A stretch of DNA of 64,000 nt from Falsiroseomonas sp041690465 (GTDB taxonomy: Bacteria; Pseudomonadota; Alphaproteobacteria; Acetobacterales; Acetobacteraceae). Made by a program: the position numbers and the translations under genes. Location: contig NZ_JAWLHG010000012.1 of the NCBI RefSeq assembly GCF_041690465.1, positions 62,001 through 126,000 on the forward strand, written 5' to 3'. Positions 42,135-50,980 of this stretch are shown piece by piece. Position 1 is the stretch's first letter. Each line of letters opens with the position of its first letter. Below the pieces are notes generated by a model. It saw only the letters and a program-made list of their open reading frames with translations, had not been told where the DNA came from and ran no database searches.

Positions 42135-43670
42135 ATGGATGCCACCACGCTGCCGCCCGTGATCCGCCTGTCGCCGGAGGACGGCGTGGTGATCGCGCGC
42201 ATCGGGCTGCCGCCGGGCACGCCGGTGGCCGAGGGCGTCGCGGTCGGCGCGCGGCGCATTCCGCCCGGGCACAAGGTGGCGGTGCGGCCGCACGCCACGG
42301 GAGAAGCGATCCGCCGTTACGGCCAGATCATCGGCTTCGCCACCGAGGCGATCGCGCCGGGCGACTGGGTGCACACCCACAACTGCGCGATGGGCGATTT
42401 CAGCAAGGACTACGCCTGGGGCGTGGATGCGAAACCCACGCTGTTCGTGCCGCAGCCCGCCACCTTCATGGGCATCCGCCGCGCCGATGGCCGCGTGGCG
42501 ACGCGCAACTACATCGGTATCGTCACCAGCGTGAACTGCTCGGCGCATGTCGCCGACCTCATCGCCGACGCCTTCAAGCGCAACCCCATCGCCGGCCACG
42601 ACCCGCTGGCGGAATTCCCGAACGTGGACGGGGTGGTGGCGCTGACCCACAAGACGGGCTGCGGCATGACGATGGGCGAGCCGCTGCGCCTGCTGCGACG
42701 CACCCTGGCCGGCTTCGCGCGGCACGTGAACTTCAGCCATGTGATCGCCATCGGCCTCGGCTGCGAGGTCAACCAGCTCGGCCCGATGCTGGAGGAGCAG
42801 AAGCTCGCCGGCCGCCTGCGCAACATGGACATCCAGGAGATGGGCGGCACGCGGAAGACCGTGGAAGCCGGCATCGCCTTCGTGCGGGAGGTGCTGGCCG
42901 AATCCAACCGCGTGCAGCGCGAGCCGGTGCCGGCGTCCGAGCTGATCGTGGCGCTGCAATGCGGCGGCTCGGACGGCTATTCGGGCATCACCGCCAACCC
43001 GGCGCTGGGTGCGGCGAGCGACCTGGTGGTGCGCCATGGCGGCACGGTGATCCTCTCCGAGACGCCGGAGACCTATGGCGCCGAGCATCTGCTGACGCGC
43101 CGCGCCACCTCGCGCGAGGTGGGCGAGAAGCTGGTGGCGAAGATGCGCTGGTGGGAGGAGTACACGGCGCGCGAAGGGGCGGAGATGAACGCCAACCCCT
43201 CGCCCGGCAACAAGGCGGGCGGGCTGACCACCATCCTGGAGAAGTCGCTCGGCGCCATGGCGAAGGGTGGCACCACCAACCTGACGGCCGTGTACGACTA
43301 TGCCGAGCCCGTCACGGCGAAGGGCTTCGTCTTCATGGACACGCCCGGCTACGACCCCGTGGGCGCGACCGGCCAGGTGGCGGGCGGGGCCAACCTGCTG
43401 TGCTTCACCACGGGCCGCGGCAGCGTGTTCGGCATGAAGCCCACGCCCTCGATCAAGCTCGCCACCAACTCGGCGATGTATGAGCGGATGAGCGAGGACA
43501 TGGACGTGAACTGCGGCACCATCCTCACCGGCGAGGAGAGCGTGGCGGAGTGCGGTGAGCGGATCTTCGAGATGATGCTGCGGGTTGCGGGCGGCGAGCG
43601 GACGAAGAGCGAGAGCTACGATTTCGGCAGCAGCGAATTCGCGCCCTGGGTGCTCGGCGCGACGATGTGA
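42135..43670 (+). CDS. UxaA family sugar-acid dehydratase (altronate/galactarate dehydratase family)
   Basis: A 511-residue protein: an N-terminal SAF-like domain (residues 10-100, GDWVHTHNCAMGDF), a GD_AH middle domain (YIGIVTSVNCSAHVADLIAD, split at NCSA) with HKTGCGMTMGEPL, and a C-terminal GD_AH domain with QCGGSDGYSGITANPALGAA and GFVFMDTPGYDPVGATGQV. Conserved Cys residues support the Fe-dependent dehydratase family that acts on altronate, galactarate or D-arabinonate. GGAAGGAA precedes the ATG. It is convergent with the XylD-like cluster but may be part of the same sugar-acid catabolic locus. The substrate cannot be assigned. Confidence 0.88.
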   Translation: MDATTLPPVIRLSPEDGVVIARIGLPPGTPVAEGVAVGARRIPPGHKVAVRPHATGEAIRRYGQIIGFATEAIAPGDWVHTHNCAMGDFSKDYAWGVDAKPTLFVPQPATFMGIRRADGRVATRNYIGIVTSVNCSAHVADLIADAFKRNPIAGHDPLAEFPNVDGVVALTHKTGCGMTMGEPLRLLRRTLAGFARHVNFSHVIAIGLGCEVNQLGPMLEEQKLAGRLRNMDIQEMGGTRKTVEAGIAFVREVLAESNRVQREPVPASELIVALQCGGSDGYSGITANPALGAASDLVVRHGGTVILSETPETYGAEHLLTRRATSREVGEKLVAKMRWWEEYTAREGAEMNANPSPGNKAGGLTTILEKSLGAMAKGGTTNLTAVYDYAEPVTAKGFVFMDTPGYDPVGATGQVAGGANLLCFTTGRGSVFGMKPTPSIKLATNSAMYERMSEDMDVNCGTILTGEESVAECGERIFEMMLRVAGGERTKSESYDFGSSEFAPWVLGATM

Positions 43671-43684
43671 GGCTCAGCGCCCGC

Positions 43685-43891
43685 TCACCGTCCCTGGGCC
43701 AGGCGCGCGATCAGCTCCCGCACGTGGAAGCATTGCGCGACCTGGTGGCCGGCATCGGGGCGCAGGGCCATGGCCGGGGTGGTGATGCGGTTGGCCCATT
43801 CCTGGCAGGCCGCGGCGGTTTCGAAGTAGCGAGTCTCCAGGGTGGCGGGACCGCCCGACACCGCCAGTACCAGAGCAACCCAGGCTCCCAT
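43685..43891 (-). CDS. Small exported protein of unknown function
   Basis: A 68-residue protein with a hydrophobic N-terminus (MGAWVALVLAVSGGPA) that could be a signal peptide or anchor, then ETRYFETAAACQEWANRI and a Cys-containing CFHVRELIARLAQG tail. GGGAGG lies 5 bases before the ATG, the best evidence that it is real. Small secreted proteins with the pattern FETAAACQEWANR are found alone in alphaproteobacteria; they resemble DUF-type proteins that carry two Cys. It is last in the FAH/YdhR operon. Confidence 0.65.
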   Translation of the reverse strand: MGAWVALVLAVSGGPATLETRYFETAAACQEWANRITTPAMALRPDAGHQVAQCFHVRELIARLAQGR

Positions 43892-43941
43892 GCCCGCCTC
43901 CCGCCAAGGTCCGCCAGAACAACGCGGGGGCGCGCCACCGG

Positions 43942-44250
43942 TTACGGGATGGGGGCGCGGTCGATGCGGCTCAGCCCCTCGTTGACGCCGCGATAGATGG
44001 CCTCGATCCCCGTGATGCCGCGCGCGGCGAGGCGCTTCGCGTGCATCGCGTGATAGGCCTCCGCGGCCGCGCGGCTTTCGAACAGATACACCCCGCCGGC
44101 GCGGCCCCGCGCGGGCTCCTCGGTCCAGATCTTCCAAAGCAGCCCGTGCTGGCCGGCAATGTCCTCGGCCAGCGGCTTCAGCGCCTCGGTCCGGTCGGGA
44201 CCGAAGGCGTCGTTCGGGAAATCGAAGATCAGGACGGTGACGTCGCCCAT
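43942..44250 (-). CDS. YdhR-like dimeric alpha/beta-barrel protein (putative monooxygenase)
   Basis: A 102-residue protein of the YdhR family: VTVLIFDFPNDAFGPDR, then HGLLWKIWTEEPARGRAGGV (YLFE follows) and SRAAAEAYHAMHAKRLAARG. The ferredoxin-like fold of this family forms dimers that hold small aromatic or polyketide-like substrates; the physiological reaction is unclear. It begins one base after the FAH hydrolase stop and so is transcribed with it. In a sugar-acid cluster it may act on a side product or be an accessory lactonase; this is a guess. Confidence 0.85.
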   Translation of the reverse strand: MGDVTVLIFDFPNDAFGPDRTEALKPLAEDIAGQHGLLWKIWTEEPARGRAGGVYLFESRAAAEAYHAMHAKRLAARGITGIEAIYRGVNEGLSRIDRAPIP

Positions 44251-44251
44251 C

Positions 44252-45100
44252 TCAGCCCCCGTAGGCGACGGTCCGCTGGACCTGCTCGCCGAGGCCCTGG
44301 ATCGAGAGCTTCATCGTCTGCCCGGCCTTGAGGAACATCGGCGGCTTCTGGCCGAGCCCCACGCCTGGCGGCGTGCCGGTGGAGATCACGTCGCCCGGAT
44401 GGAGCGTGATGAAGTGCGAGACGTAGGAAACCAAGTGGCGCACGCCGAAGATCATGGTGCGGGTCGAACCGTCCTGCTTGCGCACGCCGTCCACATCTAG
44501 GGTCATCGCCAAGTCCTGCGGATCGGCGATCTCGTCCTTCGTCACCAGCCAGGGGCCGAGCGGGCCGAAGGTGTCGCAGCCCTTGCCCTTGTCCCAGGAG
44601 CCGCCGCGCTCGATCTGCCATTCGCGCTCGGAGACGTCGTTGCAGACGGCGTAGCCGGCGACGTGGTCCATGGCCTTCTCTTCCGGCACGCATTTCGCCG
44701 TGCTACCGATGATGACCGCAAGTTCCACTTCCCAGTCGGTCTTCACCGAGTCCTTCGGGATGATGACGTCATCGTTCGGCCCGCACAGCGCACCGAGCGA
44801 CTTCAGGAAGACGATCGGCTCCTTCGGGATGGCGGCACCCGTCTCCGCCGCATGGTCCGCGTAGTTCAGGCCGATGCAGACGAAGTTGGTCAGCCCGGTG
44901 ACCGGCGGGCCGAGGCGCGGATTGCCCTGCACCGCCGGCAGGCTGGCCGGGTCGAGTGCCGCAATCCTCGCCAGGCTCGCGGGCGAAAGGGCATCGCCGC
45001 GCAGGTCGGCGATCACGCCGGACAGGTCGCGGATGGTGCCCGACGCATCGAGCATGCCGGGCTTCTCGGCGCCGGCGGGACCGTATCGAAGGAGCTTCAT
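44252..45100 (-). CDS. Fumarylacetoacetate hydrolase family protein (candidate 2,4-diketo-3-deoxy acid hydrolase)
   Basis: A 282-residue FAH-family enzyme. The first domain (residues 1-60) is followed by the catalytic domain with FVCIGLNYADHAAETGAAIP, metal ligands in TDWEVELAVIIG (ExE) and the conserved YAVCNDVSEREWQ and GDVISTGTPPGVGLGQKP. This layout matches ureidoglycolate lyase-like/2,4-diketo-3-deoxy-L-fuconate hydrolase enzymes. It follows an SDR and a XylD-like dehydratase, so cleavage of a 2,4-diketo-3-deoxy acid into pyruvate and glycolate or lactate is the likely role. AGGGAT precedes the ATG. Confidence 0.88.
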   Translation of the reverse strand: MKLLRYGPAGAEKPGMLDASGTIRDLSGVIADLRGDALSPASLARIAALDPASLPAVQGNPRLGPPVTGLTNFVCIGLNYADHAAETGAAIPKEPIVFLKSLGALCGPNDDVIIPKDSVKTDWEVELAVIIGSTAKCVPEEKAMDHVAGYAVCNDVSEREWQIERGGSWDKGKGCDTFGPLGPWLVTKDEIADPQDLAMTLDVDGVRKQDGSTRTMIFGVRHLVSYVSHFITLHPGDVISTGTPPGVGLGQKPPMFLKAGQTMKLSIQGLGEQVQRTVAYGG

Positions 45101-45167
45101 GGCGTGATCCCTAACCTGTGCAACGTTCCCGGGCTAGTCCCGCTCCGGGCGGCCCGCCGTACGAACC

Positions 45168-45917
45168 CTACAACATCCAGCCGCCGTCGATGACGATCGC
45201 CTGGCCGGTGACGAAGGCGCTCTCGTCGCTGGCGAGATAAACCGCGAGCGCCGCCATCTCCTCGGCCGTCGCCAGCCTTCCCATCGCCTGGCGCGCCACG
45301 AAGGCGGCGCGCGCCGCATCCAGTCCGCCTGCCTCGCCGGCATTCGCGGCGATGCGTTCGCCGAGGCTCGGCGTGTCCACCGTGCCCGGGCAGATCGCGT
45401 TGCAGCGGATGCCGTCGCGCACGTATTCGGTGGCGACCGACTTGGTCAGTCCGATCACCGCCGCCTTGGTGGTGCCGTAGACGAAGCGGTTCGGCGCCCC
45501 CTTCAGCGAGGAGCAGGCGGAGCTCATGTTCACGATGGCGCCGCGCCTGCGTTCGATCATCCCGGGCAGCACCGCGCGCGTCATCCGCCACATCGAGCGG
45601 ACGTTGAGATCGAAGGCGAAGTCCCACTCCGCCTCCGTCGCGGTGAGGATGGTGTTCTGGTGCACGAAGCCGGCGCAGTTGAACAGGATGTCGAGCGCGC
45701 CGGCCTGCTTCGCCGCCGCCTCGATCGCCGCGGGGTCGAGCATGTCGAGCACATGCGTGGTGATCCCGGGCGCACGGAGTTCGGCGAGCTTCGCCGCATC
45801 CTTGTCGGTGGCGATCACCTCGGCGCCCTCGGCAGCGAAGGCGAGCGCCGTGGCGCGGCCGATGCCTTGCGCTGCGGCGGTGATCAGGGCGCGTTTGCCG
45901 GAAAGGCGGGCGGGCAT
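45168..45917 (-). CDS. SDR oxidoreductase (candidate 2-keto-3-deoxy acid 4-dehydrogenase)
   Basis: A 249-residue classical SDR: TAAAQGIGRATALAFA cofactor loop, an Asp (ATDKD) selecting NAD over NADP, NCAG, the catalytic Ser in MSSACSSLKG and YGTTKAAVIGLTK (YxxxK), and the C-terminal FVTGQAIVIDGG. It resembles the BDH2/2-keto-3-deoxy-L-fuconate dehydrogenase branch. Between a XylD-like dehydratase and an FAH hydrolase, it probably oxidises the 4-hydroxyl of a 2-keto-3-deoxy acid. GGGGGAA lies 9 bases before the ATG; an upstream in-frame ATG at 45944 would add 9 residues. Confidence 0.87.
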   Translation of the reverse strand: MPARLSGKRALITAAAQGIGRATALAFAAEGAEVIATDKDAAKLAELRAPGITTHVLDMLDPAAIEAAAKQAGALDILFNCAGFVHQNTILTATEAEWDFAFDLNVRSMWRMTRAVLPGMIERRRGAIVNMSSACSSLKGAPNRFVYGTTKAAVIGLTKSVATEYVRDGIRCNAICPGTVDTPSLGERIAANAGEAGGLDAARAAFVARQAMGRLATAEEMAALAVYLASDESAFVTGQAIVIDGGWML

Positions 45918-45999
45918 GTGTGTGGTTCCCCCGATGGCTTGCAAGGCAGGGCGATGCCCCCACCCCGACCCCCCCGCTTCGTAGGGGAGGGAGATGGCA

Positions 46000-47796
46000 T
46001 CAGTGATTGTGCCGGCTCTCGCCGCGCGTCTCCAGGATGTTCAGGTACAGCGTTGCCGGCTCCAGGCAGGCGCCGGTGCCGAGCTGGCCGACATGGGTGC
46101 GGTAGATCTCCTCCCAAGGCGTCTTGTTCACCAGCTGCGGCGGCGCCCAGGCGGCGCGGCGCGCATCCAGTTCCTCCTGCGGGATCAGCACGTCCACGCG
46201 CCGCGTGTTCAGGTCGATGCGGATGCGGTCGCCGTTCCGCAGCAGCGCCAGCCCGCCGCCGACCGCCGCTTCCGGCGTGACGTTGAGGATGGATGGCGAG
46301 CCGGAGGTGCCGCTCTGCCGCCCGTCGCCCATCGTCGGCAGCGCGTTGATGCCGCGTTTGATCAGCGCCGCCGGCGGCTGCATGTTCACCACCTCGGCCG
46401 AGCCCGGGTAGCCGACCGGGCCGCAATTGCGGATCACCAGCACGGTCTTCTCGTCGATGCCGAGCGCGGGATCCTCGATGCGGGCGTGATAGTCCTCCGG
46501 CCCCTCGAAGACCGCGGCCTTGCCTTCGAACACGTCCGGCGTCTCGGAGAGGAAGCGCTTGCGGAACTCCTCGTCGATGACGCTGATCTTGATCACCGCG
46601 CTGTCGAACAGGTTGCCGGTCAGCACGAGGAAGCCGGCCTTCTCCTTCATCGGCTTCGCATAGGCGCGGATCACCTCGCGGTCGCGCGACAGCGGGATCT
46701 CGGCCAGGTTCTCCGCCACCGTCTTCCCGGTGACCGTCATCACGTCGCCATGCAGGCGGCCGGCTTCCAGCAATTCCTTCATCACCGCCGGTATGCCGCC
46801 GGCGCGGTGGAAGCCCTCGCCGAGGAAGCGGCCGGCGGGCTGGCAATCCACCAGCAGCGGGATGTCGGCGCCGACGCGCTGCCAGTCCTCCAGCGTGTGC
46901 TCCACGCCCATGTGCCGCGCGATGGCGATCATGTGCGGCGGGCAGTTGGAGGAGGCACCGATTGCGGAGGCCACCGCCACCGCGTTCTCGAACGCCTTGC
47001 GCGTCATGATGTCGGAGGGGCGAAGGTTCTGCTGCACCATCTCCACGATGCGCCGCCCGGTGTAGTAGGCCATCTGCGCGCGTTCGCGGTGGGGCCCGGG
47101 GATGGCGGCGCAGCCGGTCATGCTCATGCCGACCGCCTCCACCAGGCTGTTCATGGACAGCGCCGTGCCCATGGTGGAGCAATGGCCCCAGGAGGTGGAG
47201 CTGGCGGCGACCGCTTCCATGAACTGGCGATTGTTGATCTCGCCGGCGGCGAGCCGACGCCGCGCTTCCCACACCACAGTGCCGGAGCCGACCAGGCGGC
47301 CATTGTACCAGCCATCGAGCATCGGCCCGCCGGAGAGCGCGATGGCCGGGATGTTCACCGTCGCGGCCGCCATCAGCGCAGCGCCCGGCGTCTTGTCGCA
47401 GCCGATGGTCAGCACCACGCCATCCAGCGGGTAGCCGTGCAGGATCTCGACGAGGGAGAGGTATTGCAGGTTGCGGTCCAGCGCCGCGGTCGGGCGCTTC
47501 AGCGTCTCCTGGATCTGGTGCACCGGGAATTCCAGCGGCACGCCGCCGGCGTCGCGGATGCCCTCCCTGACGCGCTGCGCCAGGATGGTGTGATGGCGGT
47601 TGCAGGGGGCGATGTCGCTGCCGGTCTGGCTGATGCCGATGATCGGGCGGCCGGATTGCAATTCGTCGAAGGTCATGCCGAAATTCAGCTGGCGCTCGCA
47701 GTAGAGCGAGGTCATGCCGGGGTCGGCGGGGTCGTCGAACCAGCGCTGGCTGCGCAGCTTGAACTGCTTCTTGGTCTGGTCGTGGTCGTCGGCCAT
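46000..47796 (-). CDS. xylD: IlvD/Edd family dehydratase, D-xylonate dehydratase (XylD)-like
   Basis: A 598-residue enzyme of the IlvD/Edd family. It is close in length and sequence to Caulobacter D-xylonate dehydratase as I remember it: MTSLYCERQLNFGMT, IIGISQTGSDIAPCNRHH, IGCDKTPGAAL, SSTSWGHCSTMGTALSMN and a C-terminal RHNH. The cysteines for the [2Fe-2S] cluster and the Mg-binding Lys region are present. It would convert a sugar acid to its 2-keto-3-deoxy form. GGGAGGG precedes the ATG. It leads a minus-strand operon with the SDR, FAH hydrolase and YdhR-like genes; the two-component system is divergent from it. Confidence 0.85.
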   Translation of the reverse strand: MADDHDQTKKQFKLRSQRWFDDPADPGMTSLYCERQLNFGMTFDELQSGRPIIGISQTGSDIAPCNRHHTILAQRVREGIRDAGGVPLEFPVHQIQETLKRPTAALDRNLQYLSLVEILHGYPLDGVVLTIGCDKTPGAALMAAATVNIPAIALSGGPMLDGWYNGRLVGSGTVVWEARRRLAAGEINNRQFMEAVAASSTSWGHCSTMGTALSMNSLVEAVGMSMTGCAAIPGPHRERAQMAYYTGRRIVEMVQQNLRPSDIMTRKAFENAVAVASAIGASSNCPPHMIAIARHMGVEHTLEDWQRVGADIPLLVDCQPAGRFLGEGFHRAGGIPAVMKELLEAGRLHGDVMTVTGKTVAENLAEIPLSRDREVIRAYAKPMKEKAGFLVLTGNLFDSAVIKISVIDEEFRKRFLSETPDVFEGKAAVFEGPEDYHARIEDPALGIDEKTVLVIRNCGPVGYPGSAEVVNMQPPAALIKRGINALPTMGDGRQSGTSGSPSILNVTPEAAVGGGLALLRNGDRIRIDLNTRRVDVLIPQEELDARRAAWAPPQLVNKTPWEEIYRTHVGQLGTGACLEPATLYLNILETRGESRHNH

Positions 47797-48067
47797 GGCG
47801 CCCTCCCGCTCAGTCTTTACCCGCGGGGGGAGTGAGGCGCCCGGCCGGCCGCCTGTCAACGCCCGGCGCGGTGCCGGATCGGCAGCCCCGCCATGCGCGC
47901 ATCGCCGCGAGAGGCCCCGGCCCGCGGCGACAGGGGAGAGGCTGCGAAGCACGGGAAAGCATGTCCGGAGTTGCATGCCGCTTCCCGACATGTTGCAAGG
48001 GTCATCCGCCGGCGGCGCCCGATGGCCCGGTGCGAGTCGGCAGCCGAGGGAGAATGAGGAGGGTCCC

Positions 48068-48841
48068 ATGGCGGAAACCGCCGCCATCATCGTCTGCGAC
48101 GACGAGCCCGATCTGCGCGACGCCGTGGCCGAGTACCTCGCCCGCCGCGGCCTCGACGTGCGCCGCGCGGAGGACGCGGCCGACCTTCGGCGCCAGCTCG
48201 CCGAGCGTCCGGCCGACCTCGTCCTGCTCGATATCGCCATGCCTGGTGAGGACGGGCTCTCCCTCGCCCGCGCGCTGCGCGCCGAGGGCGATATCGGGAT
48301 CGTGATGCTGACCGCCGCAGGCGACGTGGTGGATCGTGTCGTCGGGCTCGAGGTCGGCGCCGACGACTACATCGCCAAGCCGGTCGACCTGCGCGAGCTG
48401 CTGGCGCGGATGCGCGCCGTGCTGCGCCGGCGGGAGGCCACGCAGCAGGCCGTGGGCGGCGTCGCTCCGGCCGCCGCCGCCCCCGCCGCGGCGCCGCCGC
48501 CGACCACACCGGCGGTGCCGGCGGGCCGCCGCGTGCGCATGGGGCGCACCGTGCTCGACCTCGATGCGCGGCGGCTCACCGGGCCGGACGGGGCGGAGAT
48601 CCCGCTCGGGCCCAGTGAGTTCGCGCTGCTGCGCGCCTTCGCCGAACGCCCCGGCCGCGTGCTGAGCCGGGAGACGCTGCTCGACATCGCACACCCCCGC
48701 GGTGACGAGCATTTCGACCGCTCGATCGACGTCCGCATCGCCCGCATCCGCCGCAAGGTGGAAGCGGTGCCGGAGCGGCCGGCGGTGATCAAGACCATCC
48801 GCGGTGCCGGCTATGTCTTCGATCCGACTGCCGAAGCCTGA
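48068..48841 (+). CDS. OmpR-family response regulator
   Basis: A 257-residue regulator. Receiver: CDDEPDLRDAV (acidic pocket), phosphorylated Asp in LVLLDIAMPGEDG, Thr in VMLTAAGD and Lys in YIAKPVDLREL. Residues 130-155 form an Ala/Pro-rich linker, then the winged-helix DNA-binding domain with LGPSEFALLRAFAERPGRVLS and IARIRRKVEAVPERPAVIKTIRGAGYVF, each in two stretches. GAGGAGGG precedes the ATG. It is followed at 7 bases by its likely partner kinase. Its targets are unknown; the divergent sugar-acid operon is one candidate. Confidence 0.92.
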   Translation: MAETAAIIVCDDEPDLRDAVAEYLARRGLDVRRAEDAADLRRQLAERPADLVLLDIAMPGEDGLSLARALRAEGDIGIVMLTAAGDVVDRVVGLEVGADDYIAKPVDLRELLARMRAVLRRREATQQAVGGVAPAAAAPAAAPPPTTPAVPAGRRVRMGRTVLDLDARRLTGPDGAEIPLGPSEFALLRAFAERPGRVLSRETLLDIAHPRGDEHFDRSIDVRIARIRRKVEAVPERPAVIKTIRGAGYVFDPTAEA

Positions 48842-48848
48842 GGACAAG

Positions 48849-50351
48849 GTGGATCTGCCCGCGCCCGTCTCCGAACTCGCGCTGCTGCGCGGCGTGCTGG
48901 ACGTGGCGCCGGCGCGCGTCGCGGTGATCTCGCGCGAGCGGCGCTACCTTTACGTCAACCGCGAATTCGCCGAGTTCGCCGGCCGTCCCCCCGAGGAGAT
49001 CATCGGGATGACGACGGTGGAGCTGATCGGGAAGGAGTTGTCGGACAAGCTGATGCCGATCTCCGACCGCGCCCTGGCGGGGGAGACGGTGAACACCGAG
49101 GGCTGGGTGGACTACCGGCGCAATGCGCGCCGCTACATCGCCTACACCTTCGCCCCCTTCGGCGGCGGCGGCGGCCCGCCGCCGGCCTTCATCAACTACA
49201 TGCGCGACCTGACCGAGCTGAAGCGGCGCGAGGAGGAGGCGGCGGCGCAACGCGCGCATCTGCGCGCCATCCTGGAAGGCATCGCAGATGGCGTGAACAT
49301 CGTCGGTCCCGATGCGCGGATCGTGCTCGCCAATCGCGGATTCCTGCGGATGTACGGCTTCCCCGACCGCCTCGCCACGCCGGGCACGCCGCTGGCCGAT
49401 TTCGTGCGCGAACGCGTCCGCCGCAACGAGTTCTACCCGCATGAGGATGACTGCCGCCCCGAGGAGGACCTGGTCGTCACCCGCGTGGCGCAGATCATGA
49501 CCGCACCGATCGGCCGCTTCGAGGAGATGCGCCCGGATGGCCGCTGCATCGAGGTGCGGCGCGAGCGGCTGGCCGACGGCACCATCGTCAACACCTATGT
49601 GGACATCACCGCCCGCCGCGAGGCGGAGCGCGCCCGCCGCGCCAGCCGCGACGCACTGCGGCGCAACGAACGGCTTTCCGCGATCGCCTCGCTGCTCGCC
49701 GGCGTCGCGCACGAGATCAACAACCCGCTCGCAGTGGTCGCCGCGCAATCGCTGCTGCTGGCAGAGGAGGCGGAGGGTACGCCGCTGGCCGAACGTGCCG
49801 AGAAGGTGCGGCTGGCGGCCGAGCGCTGCGGGCGGATCGTCGCCAGCCTGCTCGCCTCCGCCCGCCAGAAGCCGGCGCGGCGGGAGCCGGTGAACCTGGC
49901 GCAGGCGGTCGAGGCCGGGCTCGACCTTACCATCGAGACGGCGCGCGCCGCAGGGATCGAGCTGCGGGTGGATCTGGAACCGGGTCTGCCGCCGATCAGC
50001 GGCGATGCCGACCAGATCGCGCACCTCGTCGGCAACCTGGTCGGCAATGCGCGGTCAGCGCTGGCCGGTTCAGCCGACGCGACGCGGGCGCAGCGGATAA
50101 CGGTGTCGTTGCGGCGCGAAGGCAAGCAGGTGGTGCTGCGTGTCGCCGACAATGGTCCTGGCGTGCCCACGGCGCTGCGCGAGCGGGTGTTCGACCCGTT
50201 CTTCACCACCAAGCCCGATGGCGAGGGCACCGGCGTGGGGCTCGCACTCTGCCGCACCATCGCCAAGGCCCATGGCGGCAGCATCGCGGTGGAGGACACC
50301 GAGGGCGGCGGCGCGACCTTCGTGGTCAGGCTGCCGCTCGCCGCCGGGTAG
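48849..50351 (+). CDS. Soluble PAS-domain histidine kinase
   Basis: A protein of about 500 residues without membrane segments. Two PAS-like domains (residues 13-130 and 140-265, with RRYLYVNREFAEFAG and RIVLANRGFLRMYG) precede a HisKA domain with the phosphoacceptor His in LAGVAHEINNPLAVV and an HATPase domain with N box LVGNLVGNARSA, G1 VADNGPGVP and FDPFFTTKPDGEGTGVGLA. It probably phosphorylates the OmpR-type regulator encoded just upstream. The GTG start behind GAGGA is used. The signal is cytoplasmic, possibly redox or a bound ligand; PAS cofactors cannot be told from sequence. Confidence 0.9.
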   Translation: MDLPAPVSELALLRGVLDVAPARVAVISRERRYLYVNREFAEFAGRPPEEIIGMTTVELIGKELSDKLMPISDRALAGETVNTEGWVDYRRNARRYIAYTFAPFGGGGGPPPAFINYMRDLTELKRREEEAAAQRAHLRAILEGIADGVNIVGPDARIVLANRGFLRMYGFPDRLATPGTPLADFVRERVRRNEFYPHEDDCRPEEDLVVTRVAQIMTAPIGRFEEMRPDGRCIEVRRERLADGTIVNTYVDITARREAERARRASRDALRRNERLSAIASLLAGVAHEINNPLAVVAAQSLLLAEEAEGTPLAERAEKVRLAAERCGRIVASLLASARQKPARREPVNLAQAVEAGLDLTIETARAAGIELRVDLEPGLPPISGDADQIAHLVGNLVGNARSALAGSADATRAQRITVSLRREGKQVVLRVADNGPGVPTALRERVFDPFFTTKPDGEGTGVGLALCRTIAKAHGGSIAVEDTEGGGATFVVRLPLAAG

Positions 50352-50384
50352 CCGCCGCGCGCGCATCGCACGCCCGGCGCCGTG

Positions 50385-50714
50385 TCACGGATCGATGTTG
50401 TAGTCCGTGATCCCGCAGGTGTTCACGTTGCGCCGCTCCAGCGAGCGGCCATTGGCGAAGACCAGCTTGATGTCGTTGACGCATTCGCCAACCGGCAGCC
50501 GCACGATCAGCGATTGGCCGTGGTGCAGCACGTTCTGGCCGAGATGGTCCTGGCCCCAGTCGCTGCGGGCGGCCGAGGAGACATAGGCCTCCTGGATGGT
50601 CACGCCCGAGCGGTTGTTGATCCGGAAGGAAGGATCGCTGGACTGCGCCATCGCGGGCGCGGCGAGGCCGATCAGGAGGAGGGCGGCCGGCAGGCCGCGG
50701 CGCAGGAATCGCAT
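50385..50714 (-). CDS. Small exported protein of unknown function
   Basis: The 109-residue protein has a signal peptide (MRFLRRGLPAALLLIGLAAPAMA, in two pieces) and a mature part of beta strands: SFRINNRSGVTIQEAYVSS, SDWGQDHLGQNVL, SLIVRLPVGECVNDIKLVF and NVNTCGITDYNID. Two cysteines may be bonded. It looks like a widespread family of small exported proteins in Acetobacteraceae and relatives; the function is unknown. The ATG follows ACCCTTCC on the reverse of the strand, read as GGAAGGGT upstream on the coding strand? The ribosome site is weak and the start could shift. Confidence 0.7.
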   Translation of the reverse strand: MRFLRRGLPAALLLIGLAAPAMAQSSDPSFRINNRSGVTIQEAYVSSAARSDWGQDHLGQNVLHHGQSLIVRLPVGECVNDIKLVFANGRSLERRNVNTCGITDYNIDP

Positions 50715-50980
50715 CGGAAGGGTCCCGTGGAGGCGGCCGGAAGTGCCCGGCGCGCCATCATTCTCTATCGAGGTTGTGAACGGCGCAATAACCGACACAA
50801 AAAATCAACTTGTGCGTCAGGCCGCCGCTTCCTCCAGGAACACCTGCACTGCCTGGAACAGCGCGCCGGGGCCGCGCCGGCCGGTCGGACGCGGCGTGCA
50901 GCGCGCGGCATGCGGCACGCCCGGGCGCGCCCCGCGCGGCGGGCATGGGTGCGCCCTGCGCGAACGGGTAAACGGACGGC

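Noticed and set aside
45944..46000. A C-rich stretch with CCCCCGCTTCGTAGGGG between the XylD-like and SDR genes
   Set aside because: The stem is short and imperfect. Such C-rich spacers recur in this kind of genome and give no clear signal.
50715..50980. A riboswitch or small RNA in the gap before the MATE gene
   Set aside because: The A+T-rich core is only about 40 bases long and shows no conserved riboswitch stem that I could fold by eye; it is probably a divergent promoter.
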